A DNA stretch of 64,000 nt from Bog-473 sp035534235 (GCA_035534235.1 DATLSH010000039.1:1-64000); one strand, 5' to 3'. Counted from the stretch's first letter, positions 52,449 through 62,136 are shown. Numbers and translations: made by a program. The notes: generated from the letters alone by a model not told the origin.

Positions 52449-53186
52449 TCAGCCGGATACTCCAGCGAGGATCTCCGCGAATGTCACGGGGTCCGTCACG
52501 GGGAGGAGATGGCCCGAGTTGACCCGCACGACGGTCACCGGCCGGGGGAGTCGCTTGGACATCTCCTCCTGTGCCGCCGGTGGCACCGGGCGGTCCCGCT
52601 CGTTGAGCACGTAGGTGATCGGTACTCCGGTGACGTCGGACCAGTGGACGGGCTGGAAGTAGTGGTGCACCGTGTCCTCAACGCAACGGTCGGGATCGAC
52701 GACGTAGGCCAGGGTGTCGTCGTCCAGCGGGTCACCACCGTAAGCGCTCCGGAACGACTCGGCATGTGCGGGCGGTCCGGGCAGGGTGATCACCCGGCCC
52801 TCGCGCTCGGCGGCGGCAACTGCCAGGATCAGTCCCTCACGCTGGCGTTCCTTCATGCAGTCGATGCCGCAACCCCCTTCATCCGGCACCAGGGCGGCGT
52901 TCAACACCACGGAGCTGACGCGACCTCCGAGGGCGACGACGACACCAGGCACCACCAGGCCTCCGGAAGAATGTGCGACCAGCGTCATCGGACCGCCGAC
53001 CACCTGGGACTCAATGTCGGCGACGACCGATGCGACCTCGACTTCGACCGAGAGAGTAGCCAAGTCGGCCGGCCTTCCTGCCCGGCCGGGGAGGTCGAGA
53101 GCGATGGTGGGCTGCGGGAGGAGCGGGAGCAACCGATCCCAGAATCGTGCGGTCGTCCCCCCGCCGTGTATGAGCACAGTCGTCAT
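52449..53186 (-). CDS. alpha/beta hydrolase
   Basis: The 245-residue protein starts TVLIHGGGTTARFWDRLL with a strong oxyanion loop, has nucleophile VAHSSGGLV near residue 72 and a C-terminal RVNSGHLLPVTDP His motif. It resembles the esterase/hydroxynitrile lyase-type group of small hydrolases. It is transcribed towards the RNase Z-like gene. Confidence 0.9.
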   Translation of the reverse strand: MTTVLIHGGGTTARFWDRLLPLLPQPTIALDLPGRAGRPADLATLSVEVEVASVVADIESQVVGGPMTLVAHSSGGLVVPGVVVALGGRVSSVVLNAALVPDEGGCGIDCMKERQREGLILAVAAAEREGRVITLPGPPAHAESFRSAYGGDPLDDDTLAYVVDPDRCVEDTVHHYFQPVHWSDVTGVPITYVLNERDRPVPPAAQEEMSKRLPRPVTVVRVNSGHLLPVTDPVTFAEILAGVSG

Positions 53187-53312
53187 TGTGGAGCGCCCTC
53201 ACGCGTGAACCGCATGGCCGCCGAGGCTAATGCCAAGCACTCTTCCACAGCGGTGCCTCGAGACGGGTGCCTAGCCTGTCAGACCCTGCGTGGCGACCTG
53301 GTCAGCCACGCC

Positions 53313-54416
53313 TCACCATTCGGCCCAACCCGACGGGGTGACCGATCCCGTGATGGTGCGGGGATCGACGGAGGCACCGATCGCGGACGCCTGGTAGACG
53401 GCGAAGCAGAGTTGTAGGACCTTTATGGCCTCCTCCGGGGTCATGTCGGCTGTCGTCCCGTTCACCAGCGCGTCTATGAAGTGCTGCGACGACCGGATGA
53501 AGCCGGCACCCCAGTCGGCATCGAGGTCATTGAACTCGGTTGTCTTGATCTCATGTTCGGTCCCGGTGAAGAGCATGACCGGAGCCAGGTCCAGCATCTC
53601 CCCCGTGGCGCGGGTGACCCAGATCTGCCCTTCGTCGCCGGTGATCTCAAAGAACTCGTCGGCACCGTAGTAGCTCGAGCGCATGTAGAACTTCGGCGCG
53701 TACTGGACCTCCATCATCCCGAGCACCTCGGGGTCCTCGTACTCGAAGATCACCGCACAGGGTTCGAAGAACAGATCGCGGCGGCGCACCACGGCCTGCA
53801 CGGACGTGATATCCAGATCCAACAACCACAGGGCCATGGCGTACTTGTGCACCATGTCGTCGAAGAGGTGGCCACCCGGGCTCCGCTTGTCGAGCCGCCA
53901 GCCGTAGCCCTCGGGCCGCAGGGCGGCCTGGAAGTCCGAGTCCGTCTGGCCCACGAGCGTGCGGATGCGCAGGGATGTCGGCTTGCCGATGGCTCCGTCC
54001 GCTACCAGCTTCTTGGCCAGCTCTAGGGGTGGGTAATGGGTGAAGCACTCGCTGATGCGCAGCATGCGCCCGGCCCGTTCCGCCGCCGCCTGCATGGCCC
54101 GGCCTTCTTCCACCGTGTTCCCCACCGGCTTCTGCACGGACACGTGCTTCCCAGCCTCCAATGCGGCAATGACATGGTCATGGTGCAGGTGGGTCGGCGT
54201 CAGGATCTCTATGGCGTCCAGCGAATCGTCCTTCAGCATTTCCGCCAGGTCGCCGTAAAAGGACGGGGCATCCCAATCCTCCGCGGCTTTCCGGCCCACC
54301 TGCTCATCGGCGTCGCAGACGGCCACGACATCGCAGCGGGGATCCAGAAGGTATCCCTTCACATTCATGGCCGCGATGTTCCCGGCGCCGAGCACTCCCA
54401 ACCTCACCTGGTCCAC
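53313..54416 (-). CDS. Gfo/Idh/MocA family oxidoreductase
   Basis: The 367-residue protein has an N-terminal Rossmann motif RLGVLGAGNIAAMN and the family hallmark VQKPVGNTVEEG with the catalytic Lys. The C-terminal beta-sheet domain carries GGHLFDDMVHKY. Members oxidise or reduce sugars or related polyols with NAD(P). GTG 54416 is chosen because AGAGGAGG lies 4-11 nt upstream; ATG 54446 is in frame. It is followed upstream by the CoA transferase on the same strand. Confidence 0.92.
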   Translation of the reverse strand: MDQVRLGVLGAGNIAAMNVKGYLLDPRCDVVAVCDADEQVGRKAAEDWDAPSFYGDLAEMLKDDSLDAIEILTPTHLHHDHVIAALEAGKHVSVQKPVGNTVEEGRAMQAAAERAGRMLRISECFTHYPPLELAKKLVADGAIGKPTSLRIRTLVGQTDSDFQAALRPEGYGWRLDKRSPGGHLFDDMVHKYAMALWLLDLDITSVQAVVRRRDLFFEPCAVIFEYEDPEVLGMMEVQYAPKFYMRSSYYGADEFFEITGDEGQIWVTRATGEMLDLAPVMLFTGTEHEIKTTEFNDLDADWGAGFIRSSQHFIDALVNGTTADMTPEEAIKVLQLCFAVYQASAIGASVDPRTITGSVTPSGWAEW

Positions 54417-54466
54417 GGACCCTCCTCTTTCCATCACCGTCGGCACTGTGGTCGACTCCGGTGCCC

Positions 54467-55708
54467 CTATACGTCGGCGCCGAAGGCGCCACCCTCTCTG
54501 GCGGCCGCAATCTGCCCATCGTCATAGCCCAGAACCGACCGCAGGACCTCGTCGCCGTGCTGCCCGACCGTTGGGGCCCTGTGTGGGGCCGGCAGCTCCT
54601 CGCCGATGAAGTGCAGGGGAGTGAAGAGCTGGTCGGTACCGAGGTCCTGTGCCGGGAGGAGCGGGAAGCGGTCGGCGAACTGGGGGTCGTCGAGCAGAGT
54701 CCGGGGCGTGTTGACTGGGGCGATGGGAGTGTTGACTCGTCCACCGAACACAAGCCACTCCTCCGCCGTCTTGGTACGGAAGATGTCCCGGAGTTCACGC
54801 TGGAGCTCGCGGTTGCCCCGGGCGTGGTCGGCGTATTTCGATCCGGGCCAACGTTCGAAGAGGTCCATTCGCTCGACCCCGGCACAGAAGTTCTTCCAGA
54901 AAGCCTGCTCAGAGGCCATGAAGAGCACGTGCTTGTGGTCGGCCGCCTCGTAGACCTGGTAACGCACTCCCTCGACCATCCCCCCGGTTCCGGGCGCACG
55001 GCGCTCGTAGCCGTCCGCCTTGTTGCCCGTGACCTCGGTTTCCGGCCGCTCGTAGGCACGCCAGGTCTCGCTACGTAGCCAGTCCATGGCCGCAGCCGCA
55101 TCGGACTGGGCCAACTCAACGTAGGAGCCCTCACCGGTGGCGCGGGCCCGGATCACGGCCGCCAGGATCCCCAAAGCTCCGAAGAGCGGTCCGGCGTGGA
55201 TGCCGATGGACGCGTGCTCGGGAATGTAGGCGAATCCCTCGTAGTCGGTGGCCACGTTCACGATGCCGGCCCACACGTCGTAGGCCACACCGTGACTGGG
55301 GTAGTCCCGATAGGGACCGGTCATGCCGTAGCCCGAAATTGTGCAGAAGACGATCCGTGGGTTGATGGCACGCAGGTCCTCGAAGCCGACCCCCCGGCGG
55401 GCCAGTGAGCCCGGTCGCATGGCCTCCACGACGGCATCGGCCGTGGCGGCCAGTTCCTTCAAGATGGCCACGCCGGCGGCCTGGCGGAGGTCGAGCACCA
55501 GGGAGCGCTTGCCCCGGTTGAGGTGGAGGTGCATCAGCGAGACGCCCTCCACGATCGGCCAGGTCATCTCCCTGATGTAGTCGCCTCCCGGCGGCTCCAC
55601 CTTGATCACATCTGCACCGAGGTCCACGAGCGGGGTCGTGATCTGCGCCGGCCCCAGTGCCGAGCACTCAATGATCCTCATCCCGTGCAGCGGTGGCGTG
55701 GGTGCCAT
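54467..55708 (-). CDS. class III CoA-transferase (CaiB/BaiF family)
   Basis: The 413-residue enzyme has the N-terminal MRIIECSALGPAQITTPLVD, the IKVEPPGGDYIR motif and VFCTISGYGMTGPYRDYPSHG; the catalytic Asp is expected in GVAYDVWAGI. It transfers CoA between carboxylic acids without an ATP-consuming ligase, so it could activate an acid from nearby oxidative steps. ATG 55708 follows GGAGG by 5 nt. It and the oxidoreductase downstream form an operon. Confidence 0.92.
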   Translation of the reverse strand: MAPTPPLHGMRIIECSALGPAQITTPLVDLGADVIKVEPPGGDYIREMTWPIVEGVSLMHLHLNRGKRSLVLDLRQAAGVAILKELAATADAVVEAMRPGSLARRGVGFEDLRAINPRIVFCTISGYGMTGPYRDYPSHGVAYDVWAGIVNVATDYEGFAYIPEHASIGIHAGPLFGALGILAAVIRARATGEGSYVELAQSDAAAAMDWLRSETWRAYERPETEVTGNKADGYERRAPGTGGMVEGVRYQVYEAADHKHVLFMASEQAFWKNFCAGVERMDLFERWPGSKYADHARGNRELQRELRDIFRTKTAEEWLVFGGRVNTPIAPVNTPRTLLDDPQFADRFPLLPAQDLGTDQLFTPLHFIGEELPAPHRAPTVGQHGDEVLRSVLGYDDGQIAAAREGGAFGADV

Positions 55709-55911
55709 CGGACCTCCAGTCATCCCGGGGCCGGATCGTAGCGGCGACGGCGTCAGGTGAAAGGACCCGGCTCCCGACATACTGGCTCAATGCGTCAGAG
55801 CGGGAGGACTTGGTTCAGATTTTGGCAGCACTGCGGGAATCACCGCTTTGGACTGCTCGCCAAGGTAAGCGCCCAATCGATAGCGTGGCGGCAAATGGCC
55901 ATGACTGTTCG

Positions 55912-56226
55912 ATGACGTCGGCCGAATCTGGCCATCCAACCTACGGTGTGGTCCAAAGGGCGGTTCGCTGGATGCTGCTCAATCGCAGGACTGGACGCAT
56001 GACCGTGGCCCAGTGGCCAAACGTCTCCCTGTCCATCTTCATCGTCCTTTCTGTCGTATTGCACTTCCTCCAACCGAGGGGAGGAACCGAAACCGTTCTT
56101 CGGGTGTTGGCCGATGTGGCCATTCTTGTATGGGCGGTTGATGAGTTGGTTCGTGGAGTCAATCCGTTCCGACGAATCCTTGGTCTGGTGGTCATCGGGG
56201 CGACCATCGCCAGGATGACCCTTTAG
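55912..56226 (+). CDS. small membrane protein of unknown function
   Basis: The 104-residue protein has two or three hydrophobic segments: WPNVSLSIFIVLSVVLHFL, VLRVLADVAILVWAVDEL and ILGLVVIGATIARM. The VDELVRGVNPFRRI segment between helices is reminiscent of YggT/small export-associated proteins, but I do not recognise the family. ATG 55912 is the first good start; the open frame upstream to 55693 is unconvincing. Confidence 0.6.
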   Translation: MTSAESGHPTYGVVQRAVRWMLLNRRTGRMTVAQWPNVSLSIFIVLSVVLHFLQPRGGTETVLRVLADVAILVWAVDELVRGVNPFRRILGLVVIGATIARMTL

Positions 56227-56312
56227 GTTCACTCCCGGCAGCGAACGGGACAGCCTTGGTGCCGATCCGTGGCCTCCTTCTGGGAGGACAGCACTGGTCG
56301 GGACTTCAATAC

Positions 56313-56933
56313 TCAGATACCGAGTGACGCGGCGCGCAGCTGAGCGGCGAGCGCTGCATCGCCGCTGATCTCGACCCTGGCTGCGCCCTGGCGACCGGCG
56401 CCGAACATGACGAGCTCGCCCGGGTGGCCGGCAAGGGTGAGGCGCGGCCCGGTGCCGCGCGCCTTGTCGGCCCGTCCCGGCGAGGAGATCACAATCTGGG
56501 CGGGGATCCTCTTCGCCATCCCGCCGGGTCCGACGCGCGCCCACAGGGCATCGGCCATCTCCGGGGAGATTTCGCGGGGTTCCCAGCCGTCTTGCGCGCG
56601 CCGAACATCCTCCACGTGGATGAAGAACTCGACCGTGTTCATCGGCCCATCGAAGGGACGGAGGAGCAACGGTGGCCCGCTCCGCACCGCCTCGACCAGC
56701 TTCTCCCAGGGCGTGCGATCCCGCACCGCCTGTCGAACCTTTTCGGTGTAGCCGGCCAGCGGGGGCCAGACGAGTCCGGGCCCGCTGTCGGGTCTCCTTT
56801 CACGGACGACGAGGTGTGCGGCCAAATCGGCGGTCAACCAGCCCTCGCACAACGTGGGCGCGCCGGAACCACGCTCGACAAAGAGGTCGCAGAGGGCCTG
56901 GCGTTCCTGCTGAGCGAGGCTGGGTGGTGTCAT
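56313..56933 (-). CDS. TIGR03085-like (mycothiol-type DinB) protein
   Basis: The 206-residue helical-bundle protein starts with an ALCDLFVERGSGAPTLCEGW segment, has DLAAHLVVRERRPD (metal His) and NTVEFFIHVEDVRRAQ. These match the TIGR03085 subgroup of the mycothiol-dependent maleylpyruvate isomerase N-terminal family. They bind a divalent metal and probably transfer thiols. It is typical of actinobacteria that make mycothiol. Confidence 0.88.
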   Translation of the reverse strand: MTPPSLAQQERQALCDLFVERGSGAPTLCEGWLTADLAAHLVVRERRPDSGPGLVWPPLAGYTEKVRQAVRDRTPWEKLVEAVRSGPPLLLRPFDGPMNTVEFFIHVEDVRRAQDGWEPREISPEMADALWARVGPGGMAKRIPAQIVISSPGRADKARGTGPRLTLAGHPGELVMFGAGRQGAARVEISGDAALAAQLRAASLGI

Positions 56934-57164
56934 GGGCGCATTCTACGGAGACGGGAGCGCTCGGTTACATGGAGGTGCGGAGCGGATTGAGCTCGGACGA
57001 GAGACCATCCCACCGAGTCGGCCAAGTACACACGTGCCCCGATCCGGCGTTACCGGGCGATGCTGGGACGCCGGGTCAATGCACACATGGGGGGCATTGC
57101 CAATCGAAACGAGCCATGACCACGCCGTCCCCTGTGCCCTGTGCAGATGCTAAACACGGCGAAC

Positions 57165-58052
57165 ATGGAACTCGATCTCCACATCTCGCGATTTGACTGG
57201 GCTGGCGGTGCGACAGGGATCGGGTCGAGCATCGCCGACCTGGCCGAGCGTGCCGAGGCGATCGGGGTGCGCACGCTGTCGTTCATGGACCACTACTTCC
57301 AGATGGACTGGATGGCACCGGCAGAACACCCGATGCTCGAGGGTTATACGGCGCTTGGTTTCGTAGCCGGTCGTACTCAACGTTTGCGACTGAGGCTCCT
57401 TGTGACGGGGGTGACCTACCGTCATCCCGGGCTCCTGGCCAAGACCGTGACCACCCTTGATGTGATTTCGAGCGGTCGGGCAGAGCTCGGCATCGGTGCG
57501 GCGTGGTACGAGCGTGAGCACCGCGGTCTCGGCGTGCCGTTCCCATCCACGTCTGAGCGCTTCGAGCGGCTCGAAGAGGCGATCCAGATCTGCCTGCAGA
57601 TGTGGAGCGATGACAATGGCGCCTACGAGGGTCGGCACTACCGACTCGACGAGACCCTGTGCAGTCCGATGCCGGTGAGCGCACCTCACCCTCGGATCCT
57701 GATTGGAGGGAGCGGAGAGCGCAAGACGCTGAGACTGGTTGCTCGGTACGCCGACGCGTGCAACATCTTCGGAGGCCCCGACGAGGTGGCGCACAAGATT
57801 GACGTTCTGCGCCGGCACTGCGACGTAGTGGGACGTGATCCCAACGAGATTGAGGTGACCGCGATGTACCGCGATCTCCCTTCGGACGCGACGCTCGACG
57901 ACATCATTCGGGGAGCGGAAGCCTTCGCGAAGATCGGCGTGTCAACCGTTGTCACCGGAGCCGTCGGCGACGACCCTGGTGGCTGGCTCGAGTCAACATT
58001 CGGTCCCGCGATGGAACGGCTCGCCGCCATTGAGCCGGCAACCCTTAAATAG
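57165..58052 (+). CDS. LLM-class F420-dependent oxidoreductase
   Basis: The 295-residue TIM-barrel of the bacterial luciferase superfamily has DLHISRFDWAGG at the start, GVTYRHPGLLAKTVTTLDVIS, LGIGAAWYEREHRGLGVPFP and ILIGGSGERKTLRLVARYAD. This motif order is typical of F420-dependent reductases and dehydrogenases of actinobacteria. The physiological substrate is unknown. An in-frame ATG at 57141 is an alternative start. Confidence 0.9.
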   Translation: MELDLHISRFDWAGGATGIGSSIADLAERAEAIGVRTLSFMDHYFQMDWMAPAEHPMLEGYTALGFVAGRTQRLRLRLLVTGVTYRHPGLLAKTVTTLDVISSGRAELGIGAAWYEREHRGLGVPFPSTSERFERLEEAIQICLQMWSDDNGAYEGRHYRLDETLCSPMPVSAPHPRILIGGSGERKTLRLVARYADACNIFGGPDEVAHKIDVLRRHCDVVGRDPNEIEVTAMYRDLPSDATLDDIIRGAEAFAKIGVSTVVTGAVGDDPGGWLESTFGPAMERLAAIEPATLK

Positions 58053-58177
58053 AGCACTCAATTCGGGCGTGATCAGTAACGATCGCGGATGTCACCGGCC
58101 CGGCGTTACACCGGTGCTCAGATGGTCCTGGGCTGACCACCGGTCTTTGGGGACGCTGGCACGAGGACAACATCGCT

Positions 58178-58195
58178 GGTGTATTATAGGTGTAT
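58178..58195 (+). promoter_or_regulatory. VapBC promoter/operator: GGTGTAT direct repeats overlapping -10 and start
   Basis: GGTGTAT occurs at 58178-58184 and 58189-58195, 11 bp apart (one helical turn), separated by TATA. TATTAT at 58182-58187 is a good -10 box; transcription would begin at about the A of ATG 58194, giving a leaderless mRNA. The antitoxin could bind the repeats and repress its own operon. Confidence 0.6.
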
Positions 58196-58397
58196 GGCAC
58201 GCACAAACGTGGACTTGGATGACGACGCCTGCCGCGCCGTTATGGATCGCTACCATCTCTCAACCAAGCGGGACGCGGTCAATTTCGCGTTGCGAACAGT
58301 CGCCGGCGAACCGCTCGACCTTGACGCGGCAAGGGCTCTGCGAGGCTCGGGCTGGGATGGCGACCTGGGCGCCCTCCGGGCCAGCCGCGCCCCGTGA
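58194..58397 (+). CDS. vapB: VapB-type antitoxin
   Basis: The 67-residue protein matches the short VapB family: ARTNVDLDDDACRAVMDRYHL is the ribbon-helix DNA-binding part and STKRDAVNFALRTVAGEP the helix. The C-terminal tail would occupy the toxin site. ATG 58194 coincides with the predicted transcription start. Its TGA overlaps the VapC GTG (GTGA). Confidence 0.88.
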   Translation: MARTNVDLDDDACRAVMDRYHLSTKRDAVNFALRTVAGEPLDLDAARALRGSGWDGDLGALRASRAP

Positions 58398-58795
58398 TCC
58401 TGATCGACACCTCAGCCTGGGTCGAGTTTCTGCGTGATACCAAGAGCCCGGTGTGCGTTCGTGTTGACACGCTTCTGAACGAAGACATCGCAATCTGCGA
58501 GCAAGTCCATATGGAGGTACTCGCCGGTGCGCGCGACGAGCGTCACCTGAGCGATCTCCGCAGGCTGCTGGTGCGAGCAACCCTCATTCCTACCGCAGCG
58601 ATTGACTACGAGGAGGCGGCGGTGCTCTACCGTGTCTGTCGCCGCAGCGGTGAGACCGTCAGAAAGCTGATGGACTGTCTCATTGCCAGCATTGTGATTC
58701 GATCAGGTTCATCGCTCCTGCATTGCGACTCTGATTTTGACGTGCTCGTTCGCCACAGCGCACTGCAGATCGATCGACCACGATCGCGACCGTGA
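58394..58795 (+). CDS. vapC: VapC-type PIN-domain ribonuclease toxin
   Basis: The 133-residue PIN protein has the acidic residues expected for Mg-dependent RNA cleavage: ILIDTSAWVEFL (Asp5), MEVLAGARDE (Glu near 42), DCLIASIVI (Asp near 95) and CDSDFDVL near the C-terminus. VapC toxins cleave tRNA or rRNA. It is translationally coupled to VapB in a two-gene operon. Confidence 0.9.
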   Translation: MILIDTSAWVEFLRDTKSPVCVRVDTLLNEDIAICEQVHMEVLAGARDERHLSDLRRLLVRATLIPTAAIDYEEAAVLYRVCRRSGETVRKLMDCLIASIVIRSGSSLLHCDSDFDVLVRHSALQIDRPRSRP

Positions 58796-59018
58796 GACAC
58801 GGCTCTCTCTGCCTGGCGGAGATCCAATCACCGATCCCTGTCCGAGGCCGGATATTCGGACTGAGGCACCGAGCACGTTCTCGACGCTCAATCAGACGCG
58901 GCGTGAGCCCCGGCCAGAATCACTTCGGGTAACCTCCGAAGCACCGGTCGTCCAGTGCTCGCCCCCGGGCTCTGCGGTGACCGGTTCGAGCCGGGCGGAG
59001 CGAGGGGAAGATACAGTC

Positions 59019-61165
59019 ATGTCACTGAGATCACCAAGGAAGGCAACCGCGCCGAGGAAGGCTCCTTCGCCGAGGAGCGCGGTACACCTGGTGGTGGGCA
59101 TGCTGCTGGCACTAAACGGATCGATGGCGGTCGCCATCGCGTCCGGCACCCCCGCGGCAGCCACCGCCGCCGCGGCGGGCCATGAAGGTCTCGCTCGGGC
59201 CCGGCCGGCCATCGCCTCCACGCCGCTCCTTCCCAACCAGGATCCCTTCTACAGCTACTCCGGTTCCACCCCCCTGGCCGGCATAGCCCCCGGCACGGTG
59301 CTGAAGCAGCGGTCGGTGCAAGTGGCTCTGGGCGCGAACAGCACCCCGATCACCGCCGAGCAGCTGCTCTACCGCACCACGGGCGAGCTCGGCCAGCCCA
59401 TCGCCACCGTCACCACCTTGCTCATGCCCACGACCGGCACCGCCGTCCCCGAACTGGTCGGCTACCTGGGCTTCTACGACGCTCTCGGCGCCCAGTGTGA
59501 CCCCAGCTACACGCTGCAGGGTGGCAACCCTGGCGCAGCGAACGAGCAGCAGGCCCAGGCGGAGGAGGCGATCATTTCCAGCTACCTGGCCAAGGGCTTC
59601 ATCGTCACCGTCCCCGACTTCGAGGGACCTGACCTTGAGTGGACCGCCGGATACCTGGCGGGCTATGCCTCGCTCGACGCCCTACGGGCCACCGAGTCGT
59701 ACCTGAAGCTTCCGGCCACCACCAAGGCAGGGCTCACCGGCTACTCGGGTGGTTCGATCGCGGCGGAGTGGGCCAGCGAGGTCGCCCCTCATTACGCCCC
59801 CCAGCTCGACATCGTCGGGGTCGCCGAGGGCGGCATCCCCGTCGACTACGCCCACAACCTCGCCTACATCAACGGGGCGACCAGCAGCTGGTCGAGCATC
59901 ATCCCGGCGGTGCTGGACGCGTTGTCGCTCGCGTACGGCGTCGACCTCACCCCCTACCTTTCGTCCTATGGGGTGCAGCTCACCACCGAGGATGCCCAAG
60001 CCTGCATCGGCTCGCTGAGCGGGGTGCCCGGACTCACCATCCAACAGCTGCTCAAACCTCAGTACCAGAACTTCCTCGCCGTCCCCGTCTTCGCCAAGAT
60101 CGTCGACGACCTGATCATGGGCAGTGTCCCCGGTGATCCCACCGGGCCGCTATTCATGGGGGTCGGTGCCTCCGACGGCACCGGAGACGGCATCATGGTC
60201 ACCGCCGACGTCGAAGGCCTGGCTCACGAATACTGCCAGCAGGGGGTGCCGCTGCAGCTTTCGGTCTACCAAGGCTCCGACCACACCCAGGCCGCCGCCC
60301 AGTTCGAACCGGCCGCCATTTCGTTCCTTCAGCAACGCTTCGCCGGTGTGCTGTTCCAGAATGGCTGCCCGTCGGTACCGACCGGCAACTCGCTGGAGCC
60401 GCTTCCCATTCCCCAGGGCTACTGGGAGGCTGCCTCGGACGGCGGCATCTTCTCCTTCGGCCAGTCGGGCTTCGCCGGGTCGATGGGCGGCCATCCGCTC
60501 AACGCCCCAGTGGTGGGAATGGCCGCCAGTCCCGATGGTAACGGCTACTGGGAGGTCGCCAAGGACGGCGGGGTGTTCACCTTCGGCGACGCCCGCTTCT
60601 TTGGGTCAACGGGCGGGAAGGCACTGAACGCGCCCATAGTCGGGATGGCAGATACCCCCGACGGCGGCGGCTACTGGCTGGTCGCATCTGACGGCGGGGT
60701 GTTCAGCTTCGGCGACGCCACCTTCTACGGATCGATGGGTGGCAAGCACCTCGCTGCGCCGATCATGGGGATCGCGTCGGCGCCGCACGGATGGGGCTAC
60801 TGGCTCGTCGCATCCGACGGCGGGGTTTTCTCCTTCGGCGATGCCAACTACTTCGGGTCGATGGGTGGCAAGGCGCTGAACGCGCCCATCGTCGGAATGG
60901 GCGCCACCCCCATGACGGTGGCTACTGGCTCGTCGCGTCCGACGGCGGGGTGTTCAGCTTCGGCGACGCCCAATTCTTGGGTTCGATGGGTGGTAAGGCA
61001 TTGAACGCGCCGATCGTCGGGGCCGCGGCCACCCCCGACGGTGGCGGCTACTGGGAGTTCGCCGCCGACGGCGGGGTGTTCAGCTTCGGCGACGCCCAGT
61101 TCTTGGGATCGATGGGAGGCCATCCGCTCAACGCTCCTGTAGTGGGAGCCGCTCCCGACGCGTGA
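59019..61165 (+). pseudogene. secreted lipase with C-terminal 42-residue repeats, one frameshift
   Basis: The protein has a signal region (hydrophobic core ~23-50). A secretory-lipase-like alpha/beta domain follows, with nucleophile GYSGGS (Ser at about 243), the conserved EGGIPVDYAHNLAYINGA and SDHTQAAAQF, which supplies a His. From about residue 465 there are six 42-residue repeats (DGGxFxFGDAxFxGSMGGxxLNAP). The frame breaks near 60910-60925, where one repeat's ATPDGGGYWL coding is altered by a net single-base loss; the remaining two repeats continue in the next frame to 61165. Without the break it would be ~715 residues. Confidence 0.85.
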
Positions 61166-61336
61166 CACACAAGACCGTCCAGTTCATAAACATCGGCGAC
61201 GATCACCACTGTCACACTGCGACGTTCCCCCGCAGCCGGGCGAAGTCCTCGAGCATGTCGTTCCAGCACTGATCGGAACGAATTGGCTCGGTCTGTGTTG
61301 CGCGCTGGCGATGAGCGAAAGTTCGTTGTTCGGCCA

Positions 61337-61729
61337 TCAGATGTCGCATTCCCATTCGGAACTCTTCTCGTTCCCGGGAGCCATGATCACTTCTGCGTCG
61401 AGCAGACTGGTCACGGCGAGAGCTTCTCGCGAAAGCAGGTTCAGTCCATGCCCAGGACCATGGAGTTGGTTTGCCATCATCGGTGCGACAACCCGCCAAC
61501 TGAGCATCGGAACCAGCTCGGGAAGTTCCAGCACTGCACGCAGGGCCCGTTCTCGTTGACCTGGCGGCAACCAGAGAAGAGGCCCAGACAGATTGCCACC
61601 CGTGCCTTGCCCAACGGCTTGGCACAAGCGCAGGTACCAGTGGCCAGTGATGATGAACTCGCCTTCCAGCCCACGGATCTCTTCGCAAAATAGCGCGGCG
61701 AGTGTCTGGTCATCGACGAGGACGGTCAG
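61337..61729 (-). pseudogene. decayed toxin-like gene (PIN-like, 130 codons) with no good start
   Basis: The frame reads LTVLVDDQTLAALFCEEIRG, GHWYLRLCQAV, LELPELVPMLSWRVVAPMM and ALAVTSLLDAEVIMAPGNE. It looks coding throughout and resembles a small actinobacterial VapC/PIN-like family. The expected start is a CTG (61729), with no ATG or GTG nearby, so it may be silent. The plus-strand frame over the same bases is a shadow. Confidence 0.5.
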
Positions 61730-61901
61730 GGGTCGCGCTCCCCCTACTGGTTTGCGAGTTCTGGATCTCCGAAGCCAGACCGGGCCGCGTCCCATTCGGC
61801 TCCAACGAGAAGGCGTTACGGAGTTCGCTCGCCTCGCCGGGAATGAGCAACACCGAGTCACCGAGGTCAACCCAACCGATGACTCCGCCTTCGTTGAGAC
61901 C
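61710..61901 (-). pseudogene. decayed antitoxin-like remnant upstream of the toxin-like gene
   Basis: A minus-strand frame from 61901 to a TGA at 61710-61712 reads GVIGWVDLGDSVLLIPGE and ASELRNAFSLEPNGTRP, like a short antitoxin. Its stop overlaps the toxin-like start by 20 bases. Upstream, RHKHGIAKVST continues in another frame beyond a TAA at 61902-61904, so the 5' part is frameshifted. No start codon remains in frame. Confidence 0.45.
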
Positions 61902-61904
61902 TTA

Positions 61905-62136
61905 GCGATGCCGTGTTTGTGCCGGTAACGCCATCTGCCATCGGTCGCTGACCTTCACATCACCTGTCTGGGCCATCGAACCTCACAATGCATTGGTCTC
62001 AGTTGCATTGTTTCCGGCGTTCGAACTTCTGGGCCCACTGAAGCGGGTGTACCTTGCCGCTGGGCGGGGGCACCTGCGAATGAACCCTGGCACTCCGATC
62101 GTCAGGGACAACCGGTCACGAAGGCGAACCAGTCGG
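61905..62136. other. gap without recognisable genes
   Basis: This stretch between the decayed pair and the copper enzyme holds only short ORFs without family features. No hairpin or tRNA-like structure was found. It looks like eroded sequence. Confidence 0.35.

Noticed and set aside
56932..57153. Small ORF between the TIGR03085-like and F420-type genes
   Set aside because: Composition is random-looking with no motif, and the start is unsupported.
61283..61693. Plus-strand ORF of 136 codons opposite the toxin-like remnant
   Set aside because: The minus strand has more protein-like sequence and a TA-like arrangement; the plus frame shows no motif.
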